Below, piece after piece: positions 27,111 through 36,441 of a stretch of DNA of 64,000 nt (position 1 is the first letter of the stretch; each line of letters opens with the position of its first letter). Location of the stretch: positions 213,307 to 277,306 of the forward strand of contig JALHOP010000005.1 in NCBI GenBank assembly GCA_022842935.1. The letters run 5' to 3'. The notes under the pieces were generated by a model. That model made no database searches. It was not told the DNA's origin and saw only the letters and a program-made list of their open reading frames with translations. The DNA is from Myxococcota bacterium (GTDB taxonomy: Bacteria; Myxococcota; XYA12-FULL-58-9; JALHOP01). A program made the translations under genes and the position numbers.

Positions 27111-28561
27111 GCGCCCCGGTGGCGACGCTGCTGATCGTGGTCAACGTCGTTTTGGCGACGTTGGTTGTCGTGGTGCTCCTGCGCAGGCGGGTCTCCGAGG
27201 CGCCGCCCGCACCCACACCTCCGCTTCGCGACGACCTCCTCGACCGCGAGCTCGCCGACAAAGAGAAGCGTCTCCGCGAGCGCGAGGCGGGTATCGACGA
27301 GAGGGCGCGCGAGCTTGCCCAACGCGACCGCGACCTGGAGAAGCGCGCGCTCGCTGTGGCGGACAACGAGAGGGCGGTGAGCGAACGCCTGTTCCGTATC
27401 GACCAGCGCGTTGCAGAGGCGCGTAGCGAGCTCGAGCGCGTCGCGGGCATGACGGCGGCCGAGGCGCGCGAGGCGTTGCGCGCGAGCATCGAAGGGGAAG
27501 CGCGCGAGCTCGCAGCCAAGCGACTTCAAGAGATCGATTTGGCGTTGCAGCAGGAGAGTCGCGTCAGGGCGGCGCGCCTGCTCTCCGAGGCGATGCAGCG
27601 CCAAGCGAGCGCCTTCGTTGCCGAGACCACGGTGGCGGTGGTGGACCTTCCGAACGACGAGATGAAGGGACGCATCATCGGCAGGGAGGGGCGTAACGTC
27701 CGCGCCATCGAGGCGGCTACCGGGGCCGACGTCATCATCGACGATACGCCGGAAGCGGTCGTCGTGAGCGCCTTCAATCCCGTACGTCGCTTCATCGCCA
27801 AAACCGCGCTCGAGCGTCTGGTCGCTGATGGCCGCATCCATCCCGCGCGCATCGAGGAGGTGGTCGCCAAGGTGACTGCCGAGGTGAACGACACGCTCGT
27901 CGTCGCGGGCGAACAAGCCGTAAACGAGCTCGGCCTCACCGGCGTGCATCCCGAGCTCATCAAGCTGCTTGGACGCTTGAAACACCACGTCGTGGGTGGC
28001 CAGAACGTGCTCAGCCACAGCCTCGAGACCGCCATGCTCGCCGGGGCGCTAGCGGCCGAGCTCGGGATGTCGGCCGCGCAAGCTCGTCGCGCAGGTCTCC
28101 TCCACGACCTGGGCAAAGCAGTCGGCCACGAAGGGGAGGGGCATCACGCCGACGTCGGAGCGGACGTGGCGGCGCGTCATGGCGAGCGTGAAGAGATTGT
28201 CCGCGCTATTCGCACGCACCATGACACCGACCCTGACACTGTCCTTGGTACGATCGTTTACATCGCCAATGTGATCAGCAAGACGCGCCCAGGCGCTCGC
28301 CGCGAGCAAATCGATAGCTTCATCAAGCGAGCAACGGACCTCGAGCGAGCGGCGCTCACCTTCGAGGGCGTCGAGAAGGTCTTCGCGGTCCAGGCGGGCC
28401 GGGAGGTGCGCGTGCTGGTGGACTTCTCGCGCGTCGACGACGCCAAAGCCCTCGTGTTGTCGCAGGACATCGCTCGCAAGATTCAAGACGAGCTCACCTA
28501 CCCAGGTGAGGTGCGCGTCACGGTGGTCCGCGAGGCGAGAGCCACCGAGATCGCCCGTTGA
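27107..28561 (+). CDS. rny: Ribonuclease Y
   Basis: A 484-aa protein with an N-terminal membrane anchor (TLLIVVNVVLATLVVVVLL), a long charged coiled coil (about residues 45-170), a KH RNA-binding domain (KGRIIGREGRNVRAIEAATG) and an HD phosphohydrolase domain (HSLETAMLAGALAAELG, LLHDLGKAVGHE). This is the full RNase Y layout, an endonuclease that starts mRNA decay at the membrane. The TTG start overlaps the stop of the cyclo-ligase gene. Confidence 0.94.
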   Translation: MSAPVATLLIVVNVVLATLVVVVLLRRRVSEAPPAPTPPLRDDLLDRELADKEKRLREREAGIDERARELAQRDRDLEKRALAVADNERAVSERLFRIDQRVAEARSELERVAGMTAAEAREALRASIEGEARELAAKRLQEIDLALQQESRVRAARLLSEAMQRQASAFVAETTVAVVDLPNDEMKGRIIGREGRNVRAIEAATGADVIIDDTPEAVVVSAFNPVRRFIAKTALERLVADGRIHPARIEEVVAKVTAEVNDTLVVAGEQAVNELGLTGVHPELIKLLGRLKHHVVGGQNVLSHSLETAMLAGALAAELGMSAAQARRAGLLHDLGKAVGHEGEGHHADVGADVAARHGEREEIVRAIRTHHDTDPDTVLGTIVYIANVISKTRPGARREQIDSFIKRATDLERAALTFEGVEKVFAVQAGREVRVLVDFSRVDDAKALVLSQDIARKIQDELTYPGEVRVTVVREARATEIAR

Positions 28562-28564
28562 TCC

Positions 28565-29076
28565 ATGGGGTGTCGCCTCGACCCGTTGCTGCTCGCGTTG
28601 TCGGCAGGCCTTTTCGTGCGCAAATTATCCGACCATGGACTGACCTTCCACGAGCTGATCTCCGGGGCCGGTTTACCGCTCTATGTGCTGTTTTTCGCGG
28701 TCGCTGGGGCGTCGCAGCATTTCGACGCCCTGCGGACCGCAGGCTTATTGGCCCCAGTTTTTGCCCTCACCCGAGCCGCTGGGCTCTTGCTGGGCGGCAA
28801 ACTTGGGGCGAAGCTAGGAGGCTTGCCTCCAGAGGTTCAACGCTATGCCCCCATGGATTGCTGCCCCAGGCAGGCCTCGCGCTCGGGTTGTCGCACTTGA
28901 GGGCCCGGACGTTTCCTGGCCTGGGTGCCGAGGCGGGGGCTTTGACTTTGGGGGTGGTTGCCTTGAATGAGCTGATCGCACCAGTTGTCTATCGCTGGGC
29001 GTTGGTGAAGAGTGGGGAAACGACGCAGAAGAGTGGTGAAAGCCCGGCCGTCGCATTGACCGCCGGGGGACATTGA
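28565..29076 (+). pseudogene. Frameshifted C-terminal remnant of a Na+/H+ antiporter
   Basis: Two frames join into one membrane-protein fragment. The first (from ATG 28565) reads PLLLALSAGLFVRKLSD, LPLYVLFFAVAGAS and LTRAAGLLLGGKLGAKLGG. At about 28855 the homology moves to another frame: GLLPQAGLALGLSHLRARTFP, VVALNELIAPVVYRWAL. Together they match only the last third to half of CPA-type cation/proton antiporters. Both the missing N-terminal half and the frameshift (restored by one extra G in ATGGATTG) argue for a decayed gene, though a sequencing error could explain the shift alone. Confidence 0.75.
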
Positions 29077-31355
29077 TGACGAGCACGCCGGCGACAAATG
29101 GCGCGGCACCAACCGCGCAGCGTGAGGCTCCCAAGCCAGAGCCGATGGCAGCGGAGCGCTCGCAAACTCAGAGCGGCGACTCGCCCGGGAAAAAGCTCAT
29201 CATGCGCCGCTTCGAGGACATCATCGAATCGGTGCAGGGCTATCACCCCGCGCCTGACCTCGGGCTCATCCAGCGTGCCTACATGTATTCGGCCAAAGTG
29301 CACGCCGGACAACTCCGCAAAAGCGGAGAGCCGTACCTCATTCACCCGCTGGAGGTCGCTTACATCCTGACCCAGCTTCGGCTCGACGAGGCGAGCGTCG
29401 CTACGGGGCTTCTCCACGACACGGTCGAGGACACTCTTGCGACCCTCGATGACATCAGGACGATGTTTGGCGCCGAGACCGCAACGCTCGTCGACGGCGT
29501 CACGAAGCTTTCGCAGATCCACTTCGACAACGACCAGCACAAGCAGGCCGAGAACTTCCGCAAGATGCTGGTCGCCATGGCCAAAGACATCCGGGTCGTG
29601 CTCGTAAAGCTCGCCGATCGCCTGCACAACATGCGGACGCTCGAGCACATGAGCCCCGCGAAGCAGATGCGCATCGCGCAGGAGACGGTGGACATCTACG
29701 CGCCGCTCGCGAACCGTCTCGGCATCAACTGGATCAAGAGCGAGCTCGAGGACCTGTCGTTTCGCTACCTTCAGCCGCTCGATTTCCAGAAGCTCGACTC
29801 GCGCATCACCGAGCTCTACAGCAAGCGCGAAGAATACGTCGCCGACGTCTCGAAGACGCTCCGCGAGGAGCTTCTAAAGCGGGGCATCGCGGCCGATCTG
29901 CAGGGGCGCCCGAAACACCTCTACTCGATCTACAAGAAGATGACGCTGCGGCAGCTCGACTTCGAGCAGGTTCATGACCTCATCGCCTTTCGCGTGCTCA
30001 CCGATAGTGTCGGCAAGTGTTACGAGGTGCTGGGTCACGTGCACTCGCTGTGGCACCCCATCCCGGGGCGCTTCAAAGACTACATCGCGATGCCCAAGCC
30101 CAATAACTACCAGTCGCTGCATACGAGCGTGGTTGGGCCTGGCGGCGAGCGCATCGAGATTCAGATCCGGACGCACGAAATGCACCGTGTCTCCGAAGAT
30201 GGCATTGCCGCGCACTGGGAATACAAAGAGTCGGGCAAGATCGGCGAGAAGTCCAAACAGCAGTTCGCCTGGCTCCGACAGCTCCTCGAATGGCAACGCG
30301 ACCTCGAGGACCCAAGCGAGTTTCTCGACACCGTAAAGTACGACTTGTTCACCGACGAGGTGTTCGTGTTCACCCCCAAGGGCGAGGTCATCTCGCTCAA
30401 GCGGGGCGCGACGCCGGTCGACTTCGCCTTCGCCATCCACTCCGAAGTCGGCATCCATTGCGCCGGAGCCAAAGTGAACGGGCGCATGGTGCCGCTGCGT
30501 ACCGAGCTCAAGAGCGGCGACATGGTCGAGATCATGACCAATCCGCAACAGCGGCCATCGAAGGATTGGTTGGCGCTTGCGCGGACGGGTAAGGCAAAGA
30601 GCCGCATCCGCGCGTTCATTCGCGCCAACGAGCGCGCACGCAGTAAAGAGCTCGGAACCGAAATGCTCGAGCGTGAGCTCAAACGCGTGAACTTGTCGCT
30701 GCAGAAGCTGCTCAAAGAGGGGAGGCTTCAGCAGATCGCCGAAGAGTCGCGCCACGGAACCGTCGACAGCTTGTTCATCAGCATCGGCTACGGGCGCACG
30801 ACCCCGCAGAGCATCGTCGAGAAGATCGATCCCGAGGCAGCCAAGAAGGGCGCGGTTGCCGAGTCGGCCTCGGTTTTCACATCGCTCTTCAAACGCGCGG
30901 TAACACGCAAGCGCAGAGCAACCGGCGGCGTCGTGGTGCAAGGCATCGACGACATGCTGGTTCGTTTCGGCAAGTGTTGCTCGCCTCTGCCGGGTGATTC
31001 GATTACCGGCTTTATTTCGCGAGGCAAGGGCATCACGGTTCATCTTGCGACCTGCACCCGTGCCGCCGATCTCGATCCGGCGCGACGCATCGACGTTTCG
31101 TGGGATGAGAACGCCACCTACGCGCGGCCGGTCACTTTGCGTGTGATGACCGGGGACCGTCCGGGCATCCTCGCGACCATCTCGCAGTGCTTCACCAACA
31201 ACGGCGTCAACATCGCACAGGCGACTTGCAAGGTGACCGCCAAGGACCGCGCGGTGAACACGTTCGAGGTCATGATCAAGGACACCGACCAGCTGCATAA
31301 GGTCGTGAACGAGATCAAAGGCATGCGTGGCGTCATCGGGGTCGAGCGCATCTAG
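29076..31355 (+). CDS. rel: Bifunctional (p)ppGpp synthetase/hydrolase (Rel/SpoT)
   Basis: A 759-aa protein with the full long-RSH layout: HD hydrolase domain (HPLEVAYIL, LLHDTVED), synthetase domain (GRPKHLYSIYKKM, RFKDYIAMPKPNNYQSLHT, EIQIRTHEMH), TGS domain (VFVFTPKGEVISLKRGATPVDFAFAIH), a conserved-Cys region (GKCCSPLPGD) and a C-terminal ACT domain (LRVMTGDRPGILATIS). The HD residues are intact, so it should both make and degrade the stringent alarmone. The ATG is chosen over an in-frame TTG one codon upstream. Confidence 0.96.
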   Translation: MTSTPATNGAAPTAQREAPKPEPMAAERSQTQSGDSPGKKLIMRRFEDIIESVQGYHPAPDLGLIQRAYMYSAKVHAGQLRKSGEPYLIHPLEVAYILTQLRLDEASVATGLLHDTVEDTLATLDDIRTMFGAETATLVDGVTKLSQIHFDNDQHKQAENFRKMLVAMAKDIRVVLVKLADRLHNMRTLEHMSPAKQMRIAQETVDIYAPLANRLGINWIKSELEDLSFRYLQPLDFQKLDSRITELYSKREEYVADVSKTLREELLKRGIAADLQGRPKHLYSIYKKMTLRQLDFEQVHDLIAFRVLTDSVGKCYEVLGHVHSLWHPIPGRFKDYIAMPKPNNYQSLHTSVVGPGGERIEIQIRTHEMHRVSEDGIAAHWEYKESGKIGEKSKQQFAWLRQLLEWQRDLEDPSEFLDTVKYDLFTDEVFVFTPKGEVISLKRGATPVDFAFAIHSEVGIHCAGAKVNGRMVPLRTELKSGDMVEIMTNPQQRPSKDWLALARTGKAKSRIRAFIRANERARSKELGTEMLERELKRVNLSLQKLLKEGRLQQIAEESRHGTVDSLFISIGYGRTTPQSIVEKIDPEAAKKGAVAESASVFTSLFKRAVTRKRRATGGVVVQGIDDMLVRFGKCCSPLPGDSITGFISRGKGITVHLATCTRAADLDPARRIDVSWDENATYARPVTLRVMTGDRPGILATISQCFTNNGVNIAQATCKVTAKDRAVNTFEVMIKDTDQLHKVVNEIKGMRGVIGVERI

Positions 31356-31413
31356 CTCTCTGACGCGTAGCAACGGTAAGCCGGTGCGAGAGGCGGCGGG
31401 TATGTAGACCTCG

Positions 31414-33114
31414 ATGCGACCGCTCGCTGCGCTAGCGCACCTTCTCGCTCTCACGATTGTTGCCAGTGCCGCATGCTTCGACGGCGCCAACGGCCTCACC
31501 GACGTGGAGCGTTTGCCGGGGGATGCCGCGGTCTGGTGGGACACCGACCAGGATGGCGTTCCGGTGGCAGACGACGACCCAACGGCGAACCCTGGAGGAC
31601 CGCGCGAGGAGGTCTGCGACGGTCTCGACAACGACCTCGACGGAGCCATCGACGAGGACACCACGGGGCCTTGCCGCTCACCCTCTGGGCAGACCCGCGT
31701 CTCCGAGTGCGTCGGCGGGCGGCTCCTGTGCTTCGACTGTGAACCCGGAGACGAGCGTTCCCGGGCCTGCGGTTGCGGCGCTCAGACCCGCGACGTTTGC
31801 AACAACGCGGGCCGCTGGGTCGAGGGCGTCTGCGACGATTGTGAGCTGCTCACCTACGACGGCTGCGGAGTGAACCGCATCTGCGACCCTGGCGACGAGC
31901 GCTGGCGCCGCTGCGATCTGTGCCCGGAGGGGCAAGACTGCGGCACCACGTGTCTGGGGGCGCTCTATCGCTGCGACGAGAGCTGCTCGTGGCAGCAGAT
32001 TCAGCCATGTGGTGTGCGTCCGCCGATGTGTGACCGCGATAGCGTTCGCGTCGAAGAATGCGGCAAGTGTGGCCAACGCGAGGTCACGTGCGACGGCTGT
32101 TTTTGGCAAGAGGCGCAGTGCGACAACCAAGGCGCCTGTTTTCCCGGCGAGGAACACGATGTCCCCTGTTTCGCCGGCGCTTGCGCGGTTGGTCTCGTCG
32201 CAACCGTCCGCTGTGACGGTCAGTGCGACTGGGTCTCCCCGACGTCATGCCAGGGTTGCGTCGTCGGCGAGTCTGGAACCTTCGAAGAAATGTGCGCCGC
32301 TGGCGCTCCCGAATGCGGCAAGCGCGTGGTGCAATACGCCTGCAACGCTCAAAGCCTCATTGCGTCGTGCCAAGATGAGCCCCTGGTGCGCGGGCGCTCC
32401 GACCAAGTGGTCGTCTTCGATGAATGTGCAGGGGTCATCGCACCGGATACCTGTACGCCCAACGAAGTGAGCTCGACGTTTACGTCGTGCGGGCCAAACA
32501 CCTGCGGCATGGGCATCACAACGACGCGGTCCTGCCTTGCAAACGGATGTGGTTGGGGTAGCTCGTCCGCGAGCGGCGCTTGCCCGGTCTGCAGCGTCGG
32601 TGAGACCAGCACGTCGGCATGTACGCCGGCTGGTGGCGGCTGCGGTACGCAAACGCGCACCTGCACGAGCGCCTGTGAATGGGGGGCGCCGGGAGAGTGC
32701 ACGCCCAACCCGCCGACGTGTATGCCGGGCGAGACGTCGACGGTGGCCTGCACCGTCCCCGACGCCTGCGGCAGCGCGGGCACACAAACCTACGTGTGCG
32801 CTGGTGGCTGCGGCATGGTGCCGAGCGGGTCGTGTACGCCGACGGGCAACGGAGGTCCGTCGTGTCAGGCAGGGGCCCGCGAGGAGCGGCCTTGCAGCGC
32901 GCAATGCGGGCTTGCGGGCACTGCGACCTGGCAATGCGGCGGCTGCGGCTGGTCGCAGATCGGTAGCTGCGTTGCGACGCAGTCGGCCACGTGCACGCCG
33001 GGACAAGTCGAAGACATGGGTCCTTGTCCGCTATGTCCGACAGTCAACCGCACGCGCAGCTGTACCGGCGCCTGCACCTGGGCCGCGCCTTCGTCGTGCC
33101 CTGTGTGTCTCTGA
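31414..33114 (+). CDS. Cysteine-rich secreted protein with MopE-type motif (paralog A)
   Basis: A 566-aa protein with an N-terminal export signal ending ASAAC (possible lipobox). It has a VCDGLDNDLDGAIDED motif, the acidic MopE-type putative metal-binding sequence common in myxobacterial surface proteins, and then many regularly spaced cysteines to the end (units such as C-x-P-G-E-x-S-x-x-C and GCGTQTRTC). The cysteine ladder suggests a disulfide-braced rod. It aligns from end to end with the gene at 33329-34900, so the two are a tandem duplication. Function unknown; surface structure or adhesin is likely. Confidence 0.8.
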   Translation: MRPLAALAHLLALTIVASAACFDGANGLTDVERLPGDAAVWWDTDQDGVPVADDDPTANPGGPREEVCDGLDNDLDGAIDEDTTGPCRSPSGQTRVSECVGGRLLCFDCEPGDERSRACGCGAQTRDVCNNAGRWVEGVCDDCELLTYDGCGVNRICDPGDERWRRCDLCPEGQDCGTTCLGALYRCDESCSWQQIQPCGVRPPMCDRDSVRVEECGKCGQREVTCDGCFWQEAQCDNQGACFPGEEHDVPCFAGACAVGLVATVRCDGQCDWVSPTSCQGCVVGESGTFEEMCAAGAPECGKRVVQYACNAQSLIASCQDEPLVRGRSDQVVVFDECAGVIAPDTCTPNEVSSTFTSCGPNTCGMGITTTRSCLANGCGWGSSSASGACPVCSVGETSTSACTPAGGGCGTQTRTCTSACEWGAPGECTPNPPTCMPGETSTVACTVPDACGSAGTQTYVCAGGCGMVPSGSCTPTGNGGPSCQAGAREERPCSAQCGLAGTATWQCGGCGWSQIGSCVATQSATCTPGQVEDMGPCPLCPTVNRTRSCTGACTWAAPSSCPVCL

Positions 33115-33128
33115 CCTCCCAAATATCC

Positions 33129-33164
33129 GGGGTCTTTGACCCACACTTGCGGACACGAGACCCC
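33129..33164 (+). terminator. Possible hairpin between the two cysteine-rich genes
   Basis: A perfect 7-bp inverted repeat, GGGGTCT (33129-33135) and AGACCCC (33158-33164), with a 22-nt loop, lies 15 bases after the first cysteine-rich gene. There is no T-run, so it may be a weak or factor-dependent terminator, or chance. Confidence 0.3.
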
Positions 33165-33328
33165 ACAGCGCACTGCATCCTGACAACGGATCATCCTCGC
33201 AAAGCCGCCAGAATCGGCCGTTCCTGTAATGTAATCGTGGGTGGTACGCGCGTTGCACACGCACCCACACGCCCCAAACGCTAGGGGCACCACGCGTTGC
33301 GTGTGGATTACCTGGGAGTGCGCTCGAG

Positions 33329-34900
33329 ATGAGGCTCGCTACGGTTCATCTCAAGATCCGATTGACCGCTGTAGCGTTCACCGCTGCAATGTGTGCCGTC
33401 GCCTGCGGAAAGCAGAGTGATGTGACCAACGACGTCGAAGCATTGGCCGGCGGCGATGGTTCAGCCTGGTGGGAAGGCGACGGCACGCAGGGCGGCCAAA
33501 ACAACGGGTCTGGCAACCCGCAGGGTGGCCCGTCAGAAGAGGTCTGCGACGGCCTCGACAACGACCTCGACGGCGAGGCCGACGAGAATCTTAGTGGCGC
33601 GAGCTGCACGGGTCCGAGCGGAGGTAGCGGCACCGAACGTTGCGTCGCCGGCAAGATGGTTTGCCAAGAGTGTACACCCGGCGAGAAGCGGACGCGCACG
33701 TGCGGCTGCGGCATCGATACCGACGATGTCTGCAATGATAGCGGCCGCTGGGTAAGCGGCGTCTGCGACGGCTGCGACAAGCTCACGACCGAATCATGTG
33801 GCGTCAACGCCGTGTGTCAGCCAGGCGAGGAGCGCATCCGCCGTTGCGACATGTGCCCCGCGGGTCAAGACTGCGGTGCGTCCTGCATCGGCGCCACCTT
33901 CCGCTGCACCGAGACCTGCGAGTGGGAGCAGGTGAGCGCCTGCCAGGTTCGTCCTCCGGCGTGCGATCGCGACACCAAGCGGGTCGAAGAATGCGGCCGC
34001 TGCGGGAGACACGACGTGACCTGCGACGGCTGCTTCTTCGTCGAGGGTCCGTGTCAGGACCAGGGCGCCTGCGACCCTGGAGAGGAACACGCGACGCCGT
34101 GCTTCTCGAACGCGTGTACTGACGGTTTCACCGCGATTGCGCGTTGCAACGATCAGTGCTCGTGGATCCCCGGCACTTGCGATGGCTGCGCGCCCGGCCC
34201 GCCAACCGATGTGCACATCGACTGCATCGAGAACCACCCCGAGTGTGGTGAGCGCATCATGCGTCGGCAGTGCATTGGCCAGACGCAAGTCGACTCGTGC
34301 CAGGACGAACCGCTGGTTCAAGGGCAATACACGGAGACGACCATCAAAGATGAGTGCGCCGACGTCGAAGCACCCAACACCTGCACGCCGAACCAGGTCG
34401 TCACCGAGACGCTGCAGTGCGGCGCGAACTCCTGTGGCCGCACCCGCACGCTTACCAGCACCTGCCTGGGGAACGGCTGTGGCTGGGACGAAGTCGTCAC
34501 CGGCTCGTGTGGCAGCTGCACGAGTGGCCAAAGTGATACCCGAGATTGTACGACCTCGAGTGGCGGCTGCGGTACCCAATCACGCTCGTGCACCAGTGGC
34601 TGCGATTGGGGCGGCTGGTCGAGCTGCACGCCGCGCGCTTCCGAGTGCACGCCAGGTCAGGAGCAAACCCGTAACTGCACCGCCGCCTGCAACAAGCCAG
34701 GAACGTCGCTGTGGCGCTGCGCCGGCGGATGTGGCGGTTGGCAGCAGGTCAGCCAATGCGAATCGAACGAGGTCCAGTGTAGTCCCGGTGCAATGGAGGA
34801 TTTAGGCGCATGTCCGCAGTGTCCCTCAGTGCACAGAACCCGCACCTGCGATGCGGCGACTTGCTCTTGGGTCACGTCGAGCTGTCCGGTGTGTCAATGA
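33329..34900 (+). CDS. Cysteine-rich secreted protein with MopE-type motif (paralog B)
   Basis: A 523-aa protein with a lipoprotein-like signal (AAMCAVACGKQ). It repeats the architecture of paralog A: VCDGLDNDLDGEADEN, PGEKRTRTCGCGIDTDDVCN, CPAGQDCGASCIGATFRC, DRDTKRVEECGRCG and a late series of about 12-residue cysteine units (SECTPGQEQTRNC). Its TGA overlaps the ATG of the VWA lipoprotein gene, so the two are translated together and probably work together at the cell surface. Confidence 0.8.
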   Translation: MRLATVHLKIRLTAVAFTAAMCAVACGKQSDVTNDVEALAGGDGSAWWEGDGTQGGQNNGSGNPQGGPSEEVCDGLDNDLDGEADENLSGASCTGPSGGSGTERCVAGKMVCQECTPGEKRTRTCGCGIDTDDVCNDSGRWVSGVCDGCDKLTTESCGVNAVCQPGEERIRRCDMCPAGQDCGASCIGATFRCTETCEWEQVSACQVRPPACDRDTKRVEECGRCGRHDVTCDGCFFVEGPCQDQGACDPGEEHATPCFSNACTDGFTAIARCNDQCSWIPGTCDGCAPGPPTDVHIDCIENHPECGERIMRRQCIGQTQVDSCQDEPLVQGQYTETTIKDECADVEAPNTCTPNQVVTETLQCGANSCGRTRTLTSTCLGNGCGWDEVVTGSCGSCTSGQSDTRDCTTSSGGCGTQSRSCTSGCDWGGWSSCTPRASECTPGQEQTRNCTAACNKPGTSLWRCAGGCGGWQQVSQCESNEVQCSPGAMEDLGACPQCPSVHRTRTCDAATCSWVTSSCPVCQ

Positions 34901-36441
34901 TGCGGTGGGTGTTGGCGGCGGGGTTGGTCGTATCGGTGGCTGCGTGTACCGGGGCAGAGCTCTACGTGGACCAGGAGTTGTTGCCGGAGGCGATGCGGCA
35001 GGCCTCGAAGGCACAGCTCTGCGTGCCTGACGCGCTCCGCGAAGAGGTTCCGTACAAGCTCTTGTTCGTCATCGATACCTCGGGCTCGAACGCCACGAGT
35101 GATCCGACTCCTCCCGGTGGCGAGCCGCGTCGCGAGACCGCAGTGCGGCAAGCCATCAACGCGCACATCGCGAAGACAAACGTGTCCTTCGGCGTCATCA
35201 CGTTTTCCGATGAGCCGGTCCGTCAGACGTTTGGCTACACGCGCGACACCACGGTTCTCGCTGGCGCGCTCGAGAACATCTCGCAAGCGCAAGGCGGCAC
35301 CAACTACTCGAACACCCTGTGGGCCGCCATCGACTTCGTTCAGAACGACATCGAGTCGCTCAGCGTCGCCGAGGCGGCTCGCACGCACTACATCGTCTTC
35401 TGGCTATCCGACGGCTTCCCGACCGTGGGCGTCACTGATGGCGCGGCCATCACACCCGGCGTCACGCATCTGTGCGACAGCTTCGGTCCCCGCGTTGCGC
35501 GGCTCTCTTTCAATTCCGCGTTTCTGGGTGGCGCGGGCAGCCCCGATGATGCTGACGCCCAGGACCTGCTCGCCGACATGGCAGGTGAGTGCAACGGCAA
35601 CTTCATCAATATCCCATCGGGCGGCGCTTTCAGCTTCGACGTCGACACCGACCCGGTGATCCGCAAATATGAGCTCGCCCTCTACGCAGCGACCAACCTC
35701 AACGTGCGTCTCGGTCAATATGGCCCGGCGCCGGACAGCGACGGCGACGGACTGCTCGACGCTGAAGAAGTGCATTGGAAGACCGACTCGGTGAATCTCG
35801 ATACCGACAACGACGGTGTCCGCGATGGCATCGAGGTCCTCATGCAGCCGCTGCGCTCGCCAACGCGGCTCGATGGCAACTGCTCGAACCCCGGCGTCGA
35901 CACTGACGACGACGGTCTCTACGACTGCGAAGAGGTGGCATTGGGGACGAGCCCCACGCTCATCGATACCGACGGTGATCTGCTTCCCGATGGCCTTGAG
36001 GCGCAGACGGGCGGCTTGCCGGTCAAGGACGACCCGACCGGTGATGCCGATCTCGATGGCCTGCTCGATAGCCTCGAGACAAGAGCCCATTTGCCCGTGC
36101 GCACGCCGACAGACCCGACCATCGCGGGAGACTGGAGCTACCGCTACGGACTCGACCCCATCGAGCCACCCGCTGGCGCAGTGGCGAGTGACAGGGTCTG
36201 CTACGACCTCACTGTCGACAACATCGCACTGCGCGAGACCCAGCCCACACGCATCACCTCGGAAGGTCTAAACCGCGTCGAGATCTGGGCCGTGTTCCGC
36301 CCCATCGACCTGGCTGGAGAGTCGGCGTTCTATCGTGCGCGGCGTGAAGTACGTCTGCTCGAGGGCGACAATCTGCTCGATCCGCCTAGCGGTTTTCCTC
36401 AGGTCTTGCCGGAAGACTTCGTGCTGGTGGGGACGCACTGA
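34897..36441 (+). CDS. VWA-domain lipoprotein with calcium-binding (thrombospondin-3-like) repeats
   Basis: A 514-aa lipoprotein (signal MRWVLAAGLVVSVAAC). A VWA domain follows (about residues 50-260), with the MIDAS-type motif IDTSGSN, TNYSNTLW and WLSDGFP. Acidic DSDGDGLLDAEE, DTDNDGVRDGIE and DTDDDGLYDCEE repeats follow, as in calcium-bound thrombospondin type-3 repeats, and then a beta domain. It starts four bases before the stop of paralog B. It may be a calcium-stiffened surface adhesin binding the cysteine-rich partners. Confidence 0.85.
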   Translation: MMRWVLAAGLVVSVAACTGAELYVDQELLPEAMRQASKAQLCVPDALREEVPYKLLFVIDTSGSNATSDPTPPGGEPRRETAVRQAINAHIAKTNVSFGVITFSDEPVRQTFGYTRDTTVLAGALENISQAQGGTNYSNTLWAAIDFVQNDIESLSVAEAARTHYIVFWLSDGFPTVGVTDGAAITPGVTHLCDSFGPRVARLSFNSAFLGGAGSPDDADAQDLLADMAGECNGNFINIPSGGAFSFDVDTDPVIRKYELALYAATNLNVRLGQYGPAPDSDGDGLLDAEEVHWKTDSVNLDTDNDGVRDGIEVLMQPLRSPTRLDGNCSNPGVDTDDDGLYDCEEVALGTSPTLIDTDGDLLPDGLEAQTGGLPVKDDPTGDADLDGLLDSLETRAHLPVRTPTDPTIAGDWSYRYGLDPIEPPAGAVASDRVCYDLTVDNIALRETQPTRITSEGLNRVEIWAVFRPIDLAGESAFYRARREVRLLEGDNLLDPPSGFPQVLPEDFVLVGTH

